Source of the DNA: Volvox africanus
Lineage: Eukaryota; Chlorophyta; Chlorophyceae; Chlamydomonadales; Volvocaceae
Reading direction: 5' to 3'
DNA: 64,000 nt
NCBI GenBank assembly: GCA_030268105.1
Contig: BSDZ01000004.1
Span: forward strand, 3,831,001 to 3,895,000
The notes beneath the pieces are model-generated. The model was not told the origin of the DNA, made no database searches, and saw nothing but the letters and a program-made list of their open reading frames with translations. Of the stretch, positions 1 through 11,591 are shown piece by piece. Made by a program: the position numbers and the translations under genes. Numbering within the stretch: position 1 is the first letter of the stretch; the number at the start of each line of letters is the position of its first letter.

Positions 1-2495
1 CTCCCGCAGCAGCGCATCCCGCTCGCGACCTGCCAACAAGGCTTCCGCTCGGGATGCCTGAGGAAGGGACAATCGGGGGCGAGGGGAGGAGATCGCCCGG
101 AGCACTGGCGTGTTGTTTGCGGAAGCTTGGCAACCAGTCAGAGGCGAAGGGCCACACAAATAACGGTGTAATCATCATGATGCTTGCAAAAGTGTCCAAC
201 ATGCCAGTCGTTTGGCCAGTGGCTGGTATGGTCCATTCGTCTTAAGGAAGGCCATTCTGTAAGAATACAGCTGTATTGGGAGAAATCCGCTTGTATTGGA
301 AATCGTATGCCAACCCTAACCCCCATGCGGCAGGCTTCAAAATCGTTACAGCAAGATGGACGCGGGCCATGGGCTTCATCCCGCACTTGCCTCTAGAGCG
401 GTTGCCAACTCCTCACGGGCCGTGCGACTCTCCAGCTCCCAGTCAATCAAGGGGTCAAGCCTACATGGTGCACGAAGGGGAACGTAAGATAGGCAACGAG
501 ATAATCATATGCAAACGGTCCTGATGGCGCTGTCGCTTTGCGTGGCTTCATGAACCTTTTGTTCATACACAATCAACGGTTCGTAGTCTGTCAGCAACCT
601 CTTGCCCATCCTCTTCTCAACCTCACCCACGCAAACACAGACACATAAACGCTCACTCTCGGCCCTAATCCACCGCCAATCCGCCCACCAATCCGCCCAC
701 CGCCAATCCGCCCACCTGCGTATTTTGGCCGCTTGCTCCGCCGCAGTGACACTTAGTTGCTCCTGGGCCTTTCGTGCGGCAGCCAGCCCACTGTCCATGA
801 GGGCCGTGTGCAGGTTCCAAAGCCGGGCCAAAAGTGCCCCCTCCTCAAAGCACCGGTGCGCCACGTTTTGCACCACCGCGTTAGCCACAGCGGCAGTAGC
901 CTGCAGCAGTAGCGGCGGCCACGTCAGGGACATCGATACGGATTCGTATACTCGCATGGAGGAGTGGCTACTGTATGATGTACAAGCAACATGATGACGC
1001 AAATTCAGGATCCGCAGGATTTGAGCGCGGACAAAATGTTGCATAAAACAATGAAAATGATCACACGCCCCTCGTGCAGCAGGTCCACATGCACGCCCTA
1101 CGACTTCTCCTACCCCAACTCCAAACATACCTCCACCATGGATGACCAAAGCTGCGAGTCCGTAGAGACATTGTTCAAGCTAGAGCTCAGATCCTTTAGA
1201 CCGGCGGCGACGCTGCCAAAGCGCATCGCCAAGGCTGCCTTGCTGCCGCTGGACGCAGCAGCTGCTGCCGCGGCGGCGGCGGCGGCGATGGAGCGCCGAT
1301 GGCTGCCGCCGCCGCCGGATCCACCCCCGCCCCCACCAGCGTTTCCGGAAGCACCTTGAGCGCGCATCGACGCATCGCGTACCGACGCTGTGCTGGCTAG
1401 CCCGAATGTCCCGGAGCTGGCAGTGATGGAGCCGCCACCACCATGGTTCCCCGTCGCTGCTGCCGCCGCCCCAGCCGTCACTCCCTTCCTTTCGGCGCCG
1501 CCGTTAGCTTTTGCTCCAATAAGATGTTGCTCCCACAACAACCCAATGGTGCTGTCCAGCCAGTCAGCCATAAGCTGCACCTGCCGGCGGTTGCTGGGCC
1601 TTGCAGTAATCATCTGCCCTAGCGACAGCGGCAACATCAAGTCATCCATCACATCAGTGATGCCGGCTGCGTTGGCCGCCGCCGCCGCCGTCACCGCGTT
1701 CATGCCTCCGTTCTGGAACATGTCTCGCGGCGTCGCCCCCAGGCCGGCGATAATGCCGCCACGAAGCTCTGCAAGCGCGCTATACATGCTGTGTGGCAGG
1801 CCTGCACCGCCCCAAGGCTGCTCGGCCCCAGGTGCGGGCACTCCTAGCGCGGCATGCAGGTTCGAGCGGGGTACAAGTGGCGGCAAATTAGGTCCATGAG
1901 GACCCTGTGGCGCAGCCGCTGTTGCCGAGGCTTGGGCGTTCATGCTGGCCGCTGACTGCGATAAGGCATCTATTGCCGACTGGGCCGTTACTGCGCTGTA
2001 GGCGTTGTTCGACGCCGCGCCGCCTGCTGGGGGCCGAAGAGGCGACCCCGGGGGCCATGGCGGTGACGTCGGGGGCCCAGGAGACGTTGGTGGCCTACCT
2101 GGTGAAGTCGGCGGACGAGGAGAGGCCCCCGAAGTTGTCGGCCGAGGAGACGATGCTCGCACTCCGGCACCACCGCTGGTGATAAGGGCGGCTGTGCCGG
2201 AGGGTCCCGAAACCGGCTGCAGGTAGGAGAAGAGGCGGCTCTCAAATGATTGCATGGATGCAAGACTGGACCCCGTCGGCATTAGAAGTTTGAGGCCGCC
2301 CGAGTCCCGCGCTGTGCTGCCGCCATATCGGGTTGCGGGCGCTGCTTCTTGAAGAGCCTCCCACGGGTTGGCTCCGGAAGCTGGCAGGAAGCTGGTGCTT
2401 GAGCTGAGAGGTTCAAGACCAGAGACCCTGGGCCCACCACGACGCGGCGGCCTGGCGTTGGCTGCGCAGCAGGAACGGGCCCAACCACGGAACAA
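1..2495 (-). CDS. Partial Ala/Gly-rich coiled-coil protein, function unknown
   Basis: I do not recognise this protein. A long minus-strand exon (about 2495 to 1131) encodes an Ser/Pro/Gly-rich segment, then poly-Ala and poly-Gly tracts, and ends at a good donor (GTATGT from 1130). It joins in phase 0 to exon 900-716 (acceptor CTGCAG), which is an Ala/Glu/Lys-rich helix. That exon leaves in phase 2 and joins 598 leftward, where the reading continues RLLTDYEPLIVYEQKVHEA. Further Glu/Arg/Ala-rich helical pieces (LESRTAREELATALEA near 430-385 and ASRAEALLAGRERDALLRE at 60-1) suggest a coiled coil running off the window. The C-terminus is not visible and the true start is unknown: codons from 2495 may begin inside an exon, with more exons to the right. 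The low-complexity N-terminus plus coiled coil would fit a structural or cytoskeletal protein, but that is inference only. Confidence 0.5.
672..715. repeat. Short GC-rich minisatellite in an intron
   Basis: Two to three imperfect copies of a roughly 15-base unit (CCGCCAATCCGCCCACC and variants) lie immediately inside the donor side of the intron between exons 900-716 and 598 of the coiled-coil gene. On the minus strand every copy contains a GGTGGGC-like donor look-alike, so the array presents several possible 5' splice sites in a row. Confidence 0.6.
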
Positions 2496-3372
2496 GAGAA
2501 CCTAGGTATGCATGTTAGAAAAAACCTAGGTATGGTCCAGAACACATCCCCCCTTAGAGTTCAGGGCATGGATGGGTATTCGAGTGAATTTGCGGCGCCG
2601 AACGGAGTAAAGCTGCCAGGATGAGGCCCAGACTTGTTAGCTAGAGTCCGGGTCCGGCCCAGCGAAAAGCCACCCAGACCGGGCGCCACGGTGCTGCCCG
2701 CCATGTGTATCCCTGGCCGGACGGCGGCCTTAGGGCTATCTTGCGTCAATCGCTCCGCCGCGAGCCGCACCCAGCCCGGTTCACTGCCTTCACTGCCTTC
2801 ATGGAAGCCGTGGCAACAAAACCTCGTCGCTTGCCGCCTCACCCACTCGCTAGATGCACTTCCATTGGACTTACTTCCTCAGCCGCAAACCCGCCGCGCA
2901 AGGTGGTCCACTGGGGAACAGGTCGGTGGCGGCACCGAATAGACCCATGGACCGTAGGATGGTTTCGCCCGTACCACCGGTGAAGACCGCAAGACAGTAT
3001 GGGCGCCGATACCGATGCCCCTGTCTACCGTTCCCATACCCGACCCATATCAGTACCTTTCCCCCTGCGCTTCGCCCATGAGCCAAACGCCATTAAGCGG
3101 GCCCCGCTTGCCTGCTCTTCGTTGCCCAGGGCCGCCAGCGCTGCCTACCGTCCGCGGTCGCTCTGCTGTGCCATAAAGCCGCTGCGATCCCATCGGAGCT
3201 AGAGGTTGCGAATGGGCCACGAATTTGGAGGCATTCGCAAGGCCTGCCCCCGGCTGCAACAGGTCCGGCGGGCCAAGCCCCACGCCACCGTTTTCCGCCC
3301 ATGCGTTAATGAGTGGCGGTAATTGTCCCTATTTCAAATGGCAACCGAGGCGAATGGTGAGGATATGTCAGG
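2496..3372 (-). other. Possible upstream exons of the coiled-coil gene
   Basis: Minus-strand reading here is open in several pieces (about 3283-3053, 3086-2874 and 2842-2564) and is rich in Gly, Ala, Pro and Ser, like the start of the exon at 2495. These may be 5' exons of the same gene. I could not find a set of splice sites that keeps phase throughout, so no structure is proposed. Confidence 0.25.
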
Positions 3373-3724
3373 ATGTTACTAGATGACATGCCCAAAATGC
3401 AACGTCATGCTGGCCATGCTTTGGCCGTGCTATCCGCTAGCTACAAGCTCGATGAGCAGGCTGTAAGGGCCGTCGAAGCAAAGTGCGTAGCGTGCCGGTG
3501 GGGCTCACTTTATACGGCGGATCGAGACAGTATCAGATATGTGGTGAGGTTTGCCAGCGCGTGCAGATGAGATTGGAGGTGCAGCACCGGATGCGGAATC
3601 CTTCAATGTGCATGTTTGAGGCTTTTAGCAGTGTTAAATGGGGTCGATAAGCTGCGGATCTGTCAGCTCGCTGGAGCCGCGGGGCCCTGCTGTGTGAGGT
3701 GCTGAACAGCCGTGCGCGGCCAAT

Positions 3725-4166
3725 TCAGCAATGCTGTGATAAACTATGACTCCACAGGATTGGCACAGAAGAATTCCCAGAGCCGGCTTCATGGATAAGG
3801 AGGTGTGCAATGCGTACCGTGCCGTTAGGTGTCCAAGGTACAGCCCGCTGCGTGCTGTAGCTCATAGACAAAACCGCGGGGTTGTCGTCCACAGCTAGCA
3901 TCACCTGATTTAATGGCGCAATTGAAATCCACTCTTCGTCTTCCAAGAGGCAAACAGAAACGCTATTTCCCAACAAGGACCGCACGGGCATGTGGATACA
4001 TGTCCAACTCGCTTACGGTGGGAGCTTTGTTGCGACCTGAACCTCCTCCAAAAAACGTCTTGTCAAGGTCCTGCATCCTCCGCAACCCAGCCGTGTCTTG
4101 GCTGCGCTGCTGCGCTGACATTTTCGACGCGCCCGGTTCGACGGTGGGCATGGTCGCCCCGTTCAA
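3725..4166 (-). pseudogene. Frameshifted minus-strand coding fragment, unknown
   Basis: A reading from ATG at 4166 (MNGATMPTVEPGASKM, then TVSELDMYPHARAVLVG) hits TAG near 3963. The reading one frame over carries on without a visible gap as NSVSVCLLEDEEWISIAPLN and onward to a stop at 3725. The two halves meet at GTTGGGAAATAGC; shifting by one base in the GGGAAA run joins them smoothly. I see no GT-AG intron at the seam. This looks like a pseudogene, a sequencing indel, or a chance pair of open frames. No family was recognised. Confidence 0.3.
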
Positions 4167-4687
4167 AGCGCAAGTCGTTTGTATTGTTAGGAAATATCAG
4201 CATCGACGCCAGGGCGTCCATGGCGCGCTTATCGTTCCATAAAAGCAAAGACTCTAATGCAACTCAGCGATTCATAGCATATGCATATAATCAAATGAAA
4301 GGTAGATATATCGGGATATAAGTGGTTCGAATTGCGTTATGAACTGGGTAAGTAAATGATGGTGTTACAACATCCAGGAAGGACTAGCGACAAGAATTAA
4401 CAAGCCATATAAACATAATCTTGTATATCGTGTATATATGAATATAAGTACATATTGAAAACGATATCTTAGTCGACTTGGTGAGACAAACTGCGCCTGT
4501 TGGCTTAAAGCAATGACCTAGAATGCCTGGTTTACCCGCGACACATTAAAAAACCTGAAAGTTCAGACCCAATTGAAACACCCGTTAGTTTTGACGTTGG
4601 CGTTTAGGCACGTTCAACCTCTGCAGGACTTTAGACGTAACCGTCACATTGAGCAACTGTAGTGCTTGAAAACCAACACGAACTAGA

Positions 4688-5921
4688 ATGGGTTGCGGAT
4701 CATCAATGCACCAAGGGGATGCAGTGGGCGCTCCTCAGGCGGTGGCAGAAGCAGAGGAAGCAGCACTAGCTCGCCTGCGCGAGGACAACGCTGAGCTTAG
4801 ACGCCAAAATGCGCAATTAATGTCTCAAGTTCAAGAGCTCTCACAGCGGGTTACTACGCTATCTATGGACGTCAGCGGTCTCCGCATGGAACTGTCACAG
4901 GCCGCGGCCACCGCTTCTAAAGCGCTGCAAGTGAGGCAACGGTACACTTTATTTGCACTTCAGCTGTTACGGTTTAGGGTTTGTGGGATGTTTGCCCATT
5001 CGCGTAGGACCTCTAGTCGGTTGCCGCTTCCCATCGCTCTTCTCACGACTTTGCTCGCCACGGTAGTTATGTTATCGTTTGCGAATCCAGTCACTGGCTA
5101 TAATTACTCCCCTTGGGTACAACCATTCTCGCCAGGTTGCTCACGCAGCCACGGAGCGCGCCGAGGCCGCAGCGAACACAGCTGCGGCAGCGAGCCAGGC
5201 ACGGCCCCCGACGGCAAATGGTCCTATACCCATTCCCTCCTTAGAGTCCCAGTTGCTGCAGCGGGTCCAACAGGTTGAATCGCAGCTGTCATCCATGCAG
5301 GACAAACTTGAAAGTCAGCGAGCCAAGGAGGAGTTCGCACGGCAGCTTCGCGCGGTGCAGGGGGACCGGCCACCCATTCCGATGCCATCCCAGCAGCAGC
5401 AGCAACATCCCACCGGCACGGCGCCGCCTGCCACCGGGGCCTCCGGGGCCTCTTGCGCACAGTGCCGCCCATCCATGGGCAACGACCTAGGAAGCAGCAG
5501 CTTTGGCAGCAGTGGCTTCACGGCTGCAGGACCAGCTTCCGTCGGTGCCTCGACAGCGTCCTCAAGCGGTGGCTATCCCGCATTACAGCCGCCGGCTGCT
5601 CCCCCGACCCAAGTGATCGACGGGAGTGGATTGCTGCCCCCTAATAATAACTTCCCGTCTCGATTCGGGGCGGGGGGTCTACGTGCGGCGCGTGACCGGA
5701 CCCCGGGGCGGGCAGGGGCGTCTGGTGGTGGAAATGGAGGCGGCGGCGGGGCCGGAGCCGAAGATATCTCGTCGCATGGTTACGGTAGTACATCAATGTC
5801 GGTACAGAACGGGCCACCGCCAGCAGGGGAGTTTATGTCGACAATGCGGTATGGTAGTGTTTTGCCGAGTGACCTGAAACTTGCCGAGCAGCGCAAGCAG
5901 GGGCCCAGGCAGTTTCTCTAG
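4688..5921 (+). CDS. MGCGSS coiled-coil protein, putatively N-myristoylated
   Basis: Two exons, 4688-4930 and 5136-5921, join in phase 0 across a GT-AG intron (GTGAGG...GCCAG) to give 342 aa. The protein starts MGCGSS, which fits N-myristoylation at Gly2 with palmitoylation at Cys3; the sixth residue is Ser, as most known substrates have. Residues about 20-125 are a Glu/Ala/Leu/Gln-rich coiled coil that runs through the splice junction (TASKALQ joined to VAHAATERAEAAANTA), which supports the intron. A second Gln/Glu-rich helix (LLQRVQQVESQLSSMQDKLE) follows. The C-terminal half is disordered, with Pro, Gln, Ser and Gly tracts and no recognised domain. The likely role is a membrane-anchored scaffold, but this rests on composition and the lipidation motif only. 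Met 4688 is chosen because it creates the motif and no in-frame Met precedes it in the same exon. Confidence 0.72.
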
Positions 5922-8705
5922 GCTTTGGCTAGTGGCTAGACACGCTCTGGGAGCGCCTTGACGCACGGCGTAAGGTTTCGATAGCCTAGTGCTGCCGGTC
6001 GATGTGGGGCTCTGCGGCGGCTTACTTTACTACCACGCGGTATGGGACCTCGGAAATATATTTCAATTCCGGAAATACTGAGACGTTCCGATCTGGAACA
6101 AAAACCTAAGTGCCTAACCCAAGTGCTCCCGTTGCGTCAGGAAGTTTGAGGTTGGCTTAAACAATTGCAATAATCTGCACCGGCGACCGGGCTGGATGGC
6201 TGTTCTGCATGCATCGGCTACGCACGGCATTGATTATCGGCCAGAGCCTCAGGGAGGTCGGTTCGTTGGAATCACAAGGAGGTGTTTGTACATGTATATG
6301 ACTTTGTTTAGGTAACACTTTATTGCCAGGTTTACACTTCCAGTTCTGATGGTCAGCGTCCGCTGGACGCACCCGCCTTCCCTTGGTGATGACCACTTGG
6401 GCGAAAATCCTTTATAAGCGGGCTCGTCTCCAACGCATCGTCTAAGCGACCCCGTTGACACAAAGGGCGCTGTGGCCATTCCATAATTGGTCGTAAGGAG
6501 TCCTTGGTGAGTGTGTCTGCCTTGGTTGAGCTGTGCTAAGTATGGGTGGATGATCTGTGGCTTAGGCGGACGTCAGGGAATCGTGCTAGTTGGATACAAT
6601 GCATGGATGAACGTGCGGACTTGCAGGGATTCTGGCTGAGTCGCCTATTTCTTCCCCTTGCTCGGTAATCCCGACTGCCATCGCCCCGCGGATCGAGGGA
6701 CGAATTGGCGACGAGAGTGTGGCATGCGTCGGGCTGGCGCCCTAGGCATGAACCACAATTGATGCATGATTTGATCGAGCGACTGGGAACTTTCTTAGTC
6801 TGAACATTGGGGAATGTGCTGAAGCCAGATTGTAGTGTTACAGTAGAACTTGAGATTCACACGTGGACAGCAGACTACTCGTATCGTACATGCTATGGGA
6901 CACGCATGTGCAGATGTCGCGGCGTGTGCTAGGGGCGCATGTTTGTCCACTTTATGTGAATAAATGGCTACTCATGTGTTGAGGTCTTGGGTATCCATAC
7001 GCAGGTGCCGCGACGCCGGGGCCGGGTTTCTAGGGTTATGCGTGGCTTGAGAATCGCGGAAAGTTGGCCCAGCGGGGATCGCCAGTGCGTGCACCCACGC
7101 TATCTATTTGCATACTGGGTCGTTTAGGCGTTTAAAGAGGGAAAAGCACTCCGCGGATGGAGTAGAGTGTGTACAGACGAACTCGTAAGGGCCCTAAAGA
7201 GGCGCTTCGCCCCCTTGGCGGAGACAACTGAATCTGCGCGCGTTCGTGCTCGAATGGTGATGGACGTCGATTTCACAGTATTGAAACATAATCGAGTGCC
7301 TTATTCTGAAGTTCTCTGTGACGTCTTTGAGGATGGGATACACGCGTGTGCTCGTGGCTGTGCGAAGATGATTTGCGAGTCCCAAGTGGAGCCGCATGAG
7401 GGATGGATGCCCTGCTATTTTTGTGGAGCTGAAGGCTTGCGGAAAACATACGATGGGGCAGGAAAACGCAAAGCGGGACAGGGCGAATAGAAGCGAGGCA
7501 GGATAAGCATCATGGCGTGCGTGTGCTGCATTGCAGGGTTGCATCGCATAACTGTTATCGAGGTGCCGTGCCCTGGGCTGTTGTGTTAAGTGAGTATGCC
7601 GAGTCTGGTTTAACTTATGTGTGTGCTTCCTCAATGTGCCAATTAGGATCGGCCTTTTCAAGGGCTTAGGGCCGGGACCAGAACTGGGAGGTCTTACGGC
7701 GCCGTGGCGGATGCTGGGCTCGTCCAGGCCATGAGCGGCGCTCAAGCCTCTGGGGATGTGCCGTGGGACCTTGCACCTAGAAAGGTGCATGGCAAGGTCT
7801 CTTACCCGTTTGCGATGCATTATGAGTGCGCAGAGATTTGGGTAGGAATTGCGCACTGGACTGAGATCAGTTTAAGCTGCAGGGGAACTCTCGATTTCTC
7901 TTTATTATTATCATTGTAGCCCACAGTGTTTCGACCGCTCTGGATGGAGAGGTGATTGGAAGCTGGTCTGCATGTTGCATCGCTGCAAGCAAGTCATGAA
8001 GCAAAAAGGGATGCGGGTATTATAAAAGGATATATGTAGGTCAAGCTGCGAAATGGGCTGCCGCATGGGCCATCGTTGGTGTCGCCGCCACCATTTCTTG
8101 GTGACAGTTTGCCTGAGTGAAAATCTAGCGGAGATGAAGGGGATCTGCAAGGCACTCTGTCGCGTTATACCGCCTTGCCTAATACCCGCAAATCCGATAT
8201 CATTCAGTACACCAATAGAAGGGAGTTGAATCTCGCCGTGCATTATCAGATGGAGAAAGTGCCACACGGACGGCATCTGGTTGCTATGCTATGCCTTCAG
8301 ATGTTAACTATGAGCGCCTCCCTCGGCATCCTGCCAAAAATCGCAGTCGCAGGGCAATCCAGCACCTACCTGCCGCATCAATGTAGACCAAGCACGTTTA
8401 ATGCGTGTGGGCTTCTTCAATCGGCCAACCATCCTTCAAGCAGATGAACGTACTCGTTGCAATCCTCTCCCACCAGTCACCAAAAGAGACTGCGCCCTAC
8501 GCTCCCACTAGACGCACATCCTGGCCCTTCTACAATCGGTTATTCTTCCGTTCGCCCAACAGCCGCGTTCCCGGCGAAGGGCCCCCTAACGCTCATGAGC
8601 ATTCGGAGCCTCCAAAAGGTCTCTGCCAACGCAGAGTGCTCCCCGATTTTCATCCCGATGCCGTATCGTAAACCAAACAGCCGTTCATACATCCCGCCGC
8701 CAATT
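5922..8705. other. Intergenic, no convincing gene
   Basis: About 2.8 kb between the converging MGCGSS gene and the rhomboid gene. Short open frames occur on both strands (for example 7167-7490 plus and 7856-7194 minus), but they overlap each other and show no domain, motif or splice-site support. No tRNA-like cloverleaf or transposon coding sequence was recognised. Confidence 0.5.
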
Positions 8706-10503
8706 TTACCGCAGACTCCAGTTGCTAAGCGGCTGTCGCTGCCTACGCTGGGACGCGTGCGCATATACCAGTACCGCTCCTGCTGCCAGTCCCAACTGGT
8801 AAAGTGCCCCACGAAGGGATCGCCAGTGGCCCGCTCCTGCACCACCGCCACTGGCTGTGTAGCCGCCAGACACGGGCCGTCCGCTCAGAGTGCCAGCCCC
8901 GTAGAATCTAGGCCGCTGACCTGCGGCCCCCTCGCGGACCCCGCCACCGCCAGCACCGATGGCGTGCAGCAACGCCCGAAGAGCTGCAACCGGCACAAGG
9001 ATCAGGGTGGGTTTGGACCGTGGTGAGATGCCAAGATGCGGGAAGATCCACCCATTCACATGGCACCGCCAACCCTTTTCCCGACCTCCACATAACCGCG
9101 TCTCCCGCACCTGGTCGTAGCAGGTACACGTGTGCAATGCCTGCCAGCACGCCACACATATGTCCCGCGAAGGATGTATCGGGTGCCGATACCAGGTGGG
9201 TAAAGCCCAATGACAGTACCCAGGAGAAGCGGCTGGGCAGAGGCAATCCCAAACACCTTCGATCACCGCCGGCGTGTGTTTCATCCGCGACCACCTGGGT
9301 AGCATCACAAAGCGTAGACGATAAACCACGGTCAATTAGAACGTAGAAGGGAAAGGAGGAATAGGATATTGCAGCAGCACTGCCCCGCGTAGCCCAGCGA
9401 GCGGTATGCTAGCATCCTTATAGAGACGACGTATAACACGCCGTGCCCACGCTGTACCCCGAACCTCAAACGGCGCGACCCACCTGAAGCGCAAACGCCA
9501 AAGAGGACAACCCAACAGCTCCAACGGCGTAATAGGTGGTCGTCCGACGTAGCACCTCTTTCTCAAACAACGCCCAGCCCACTGGAGTTGCGGAGGAGGG
9601 CGAGGCAAGCAGCGGAGGACAAATCATGGTGAGAGGAAGGCAACGAGATGGGCAAAATGTCACGGAAAAGCGGGCAGTGGTCGGTGATATGTGGAAGCGT
9701 GAGCAGCGCTGTGCGCTGTGCGATGCTAGTCGGCGTCTGCCTTGAGGACACGACCCGTTGGCCAGGCGGTGCTCTGAGCCCTGGTGGTCCGCCTCCGAGC
9801 AGCTGCAATTGCAGCTGCTCCGCGATCAGAGGCTGCACTCTACGTGCGTGATACTGCTAGAGCACTCACCAAAGAGACCGCTGGACAGGGTGGATAGCAC
9901 AGCTACGTCCAAGGCGAAAGGACCGGAACCCTCCTGCCGCTCGAGCGCAGCCGCGTCGGGCAGCAGAGATGCCAGGTTGCTCATCAGGTGAGGCGCGTCC
10001 AGGTGCGTTAGACAAGCGGTCCAAAGGCGGCTTGTTTCTTGGCGGTCCACAATGCAATAGGGGCTGAGACAGACCTCACGCAGCAGTGTGGGGTTAAAGT
10101 AGCGCCATACGGATGCAGCAATGAGCGCGAGGGTGACGGGGGGAAGGGGCAGCTCGCTGTGGGAGGCACTCCCGGAGCGCGAGACACTGTTGAGCTGCCG
10201 CTGACGTTGATGTTCTCCAAGTTCGTTATAAACCACGTTTGCGAGACCAAGGATGGTGATGACCATGCGGGGATCGTCTAGGGGGGGGGCTGCGAACGGC
10301 ACGACGATGGACCTGCCAAAGTTTGACCAGCGCAAGGCTGCTATGGTGCGATCAACTGGTGGACGCAGTAGCTGTTCGATGCGGCTACTCTCCGTCGGGA
10401 AGCCAATCGATGACGCAAGCCGGTCCACCGTCGACCCGACTGCGGTCCAAGCTTCATGAACGGCAGCACTAATCTGGGAGCCTATATTATCTACTGACGT
10501 CAT
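8706..10503 (-). CDS. Rhomboid-family intramembrane serine protease (RBL14/RHBDD1-like)
   Basis: Four exons, 10503-9870, 9581-9484, 9294-9111 and 8983-8706, join in consistent phase (1, 0, 1) at GT-AG sites to give 397 aa. Rhomboids cleave membrane proteins within the bilayer using a Ser-His dyad. The serine motif is GLSSLAFAL (G235-L-S237), beginning in the second exon. The histidine is in SFAGHMCGVLAGIAHVYLL (H289) in the third. Between them lie the expected helices, including LTHLDAPHLMSNLASLL, matching the L1/TM2 region where plant RBL14 has a similar HL..N motif. About 100 N-terminal residues are variable. The C-terminus is Gly-rich and ends in a hydrophobic stretch; I see no RanBP2-type zinc finger, which plant RBL14-like proteins carry. 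The start could be 60 bases further upstream (Met at 10563), adding 20 residues. The gene diverges from the MYB gene. Confidence 0.85.
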
Positions 10504-11591
10504 TTTAAGCAACGAGAACTGTGGTAGAGAGCCGGCAACAAAATGAAATTTCTTACAAATCAATATACCAGAAGGTTCGCCCCTCCCCAGTTTCTTATAC
10601 TATTTCCCTGTATGGAATGTAGAAAGTTGTTTATTTCTAAGTTTTGCTGGTGAAAATAATTTATACACCAGGTTTGCTGGTTAACCATACCGTTAGATTT
10701 AACCGCTTCATCTCGGGAGGGCTTCTAAATTCTTCTATGAAGCATTAATTTAAGACGGAATTCTCGCATGGGGTCATTGTTTCGTTTGGAACACCTTGGT
10801 GGGACCTTGGTGGGCCATTGCTGCGAACGACCCGTCGACTAGAGTAACTCCGGCATGCAGCGAAACCTCTTTTCCACTTGGGGAATATGGGTTTTCGTCT
10901 TTCTCAATAATGATTCCAAATGCAAGCATATTTGCCGGGTGTTACAACGCAAGCCGCGAATCTCCACATCCCCATCCTAAACAGCAGCAACGTTATGACT
11001 TGTGGTCATTCGGCAACGCAACCTAACTTGACTCACCTTAATAGTTATTTGCATGTGCTCCCGATGGTCACCAAAAGACTTACGCACCAGTTGCGGGCCA
11101 GCCGCCGTACACGTCACTCATTTCCAATAGTGCAACTGCCCGACTTGCATCGCGCACAAGAAAAAATGCCACTTAAAAAATAATGATATAAACCTGTGCC
11201 TAATGCCTAATTCTTCCTTGTTGGGTCCTGGCAGAGCGCAAATTTCCGGTTCACGAACGCTCGCCGCCGGTTTTAAGAAATCCGACTTAATCCTTGCGCC
11301 GTTCCGTGACCGGTTTATAACATAACGTTTTAGGATGACCCAGGTATTTTCCACTTGCATAAGACTCCTCTGACGCAAGTCGTGCAGCTGGGTCCCTCGC
11401 CCGGCTACTGCACCCACTTCCCCTGATCGACGACGTACTTCAAGGCAACCACGTAACACTCGTAATATCAAATCTGGTTAGCCTCCTGAGCAGCTTGCAG
11501 CGTCAGGGCGGTGCGCGGGCTCGCAGCACGTGCGGCTCGAGCACATCGCCAACGGCCCCCGGCGTCCTAATCGGCGTGCTAAGTACTCACT
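10504..11591. other. Divergent intergenic region between rhomboid and MYB genes
   Basis: About 1.1 kb separates the two start codons, so it should contain both promoters and 5' UTRs. A locally AT-rich stretch lies at 10600-10760. A 117-codon minus-strand frame (11471-11118) is open but has no recognisable domain and was not called. Confidence 0.5.

Noticed and set aside
7167..7856. Overlapping open frames on both strands (107 and 220 codons)
   Set aside because: They overlap head-on, carry no recognised motif and lack splice context. The gag-like look of the plus frame (LVRALKRRF) is too slight to call a retroelement.
11118..11471. 117-codon minus-strand frame in the rhomboid/MYB intergenic region
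   Set aside because: No domain, promoter or splice support; it would sit within the shared promoter.
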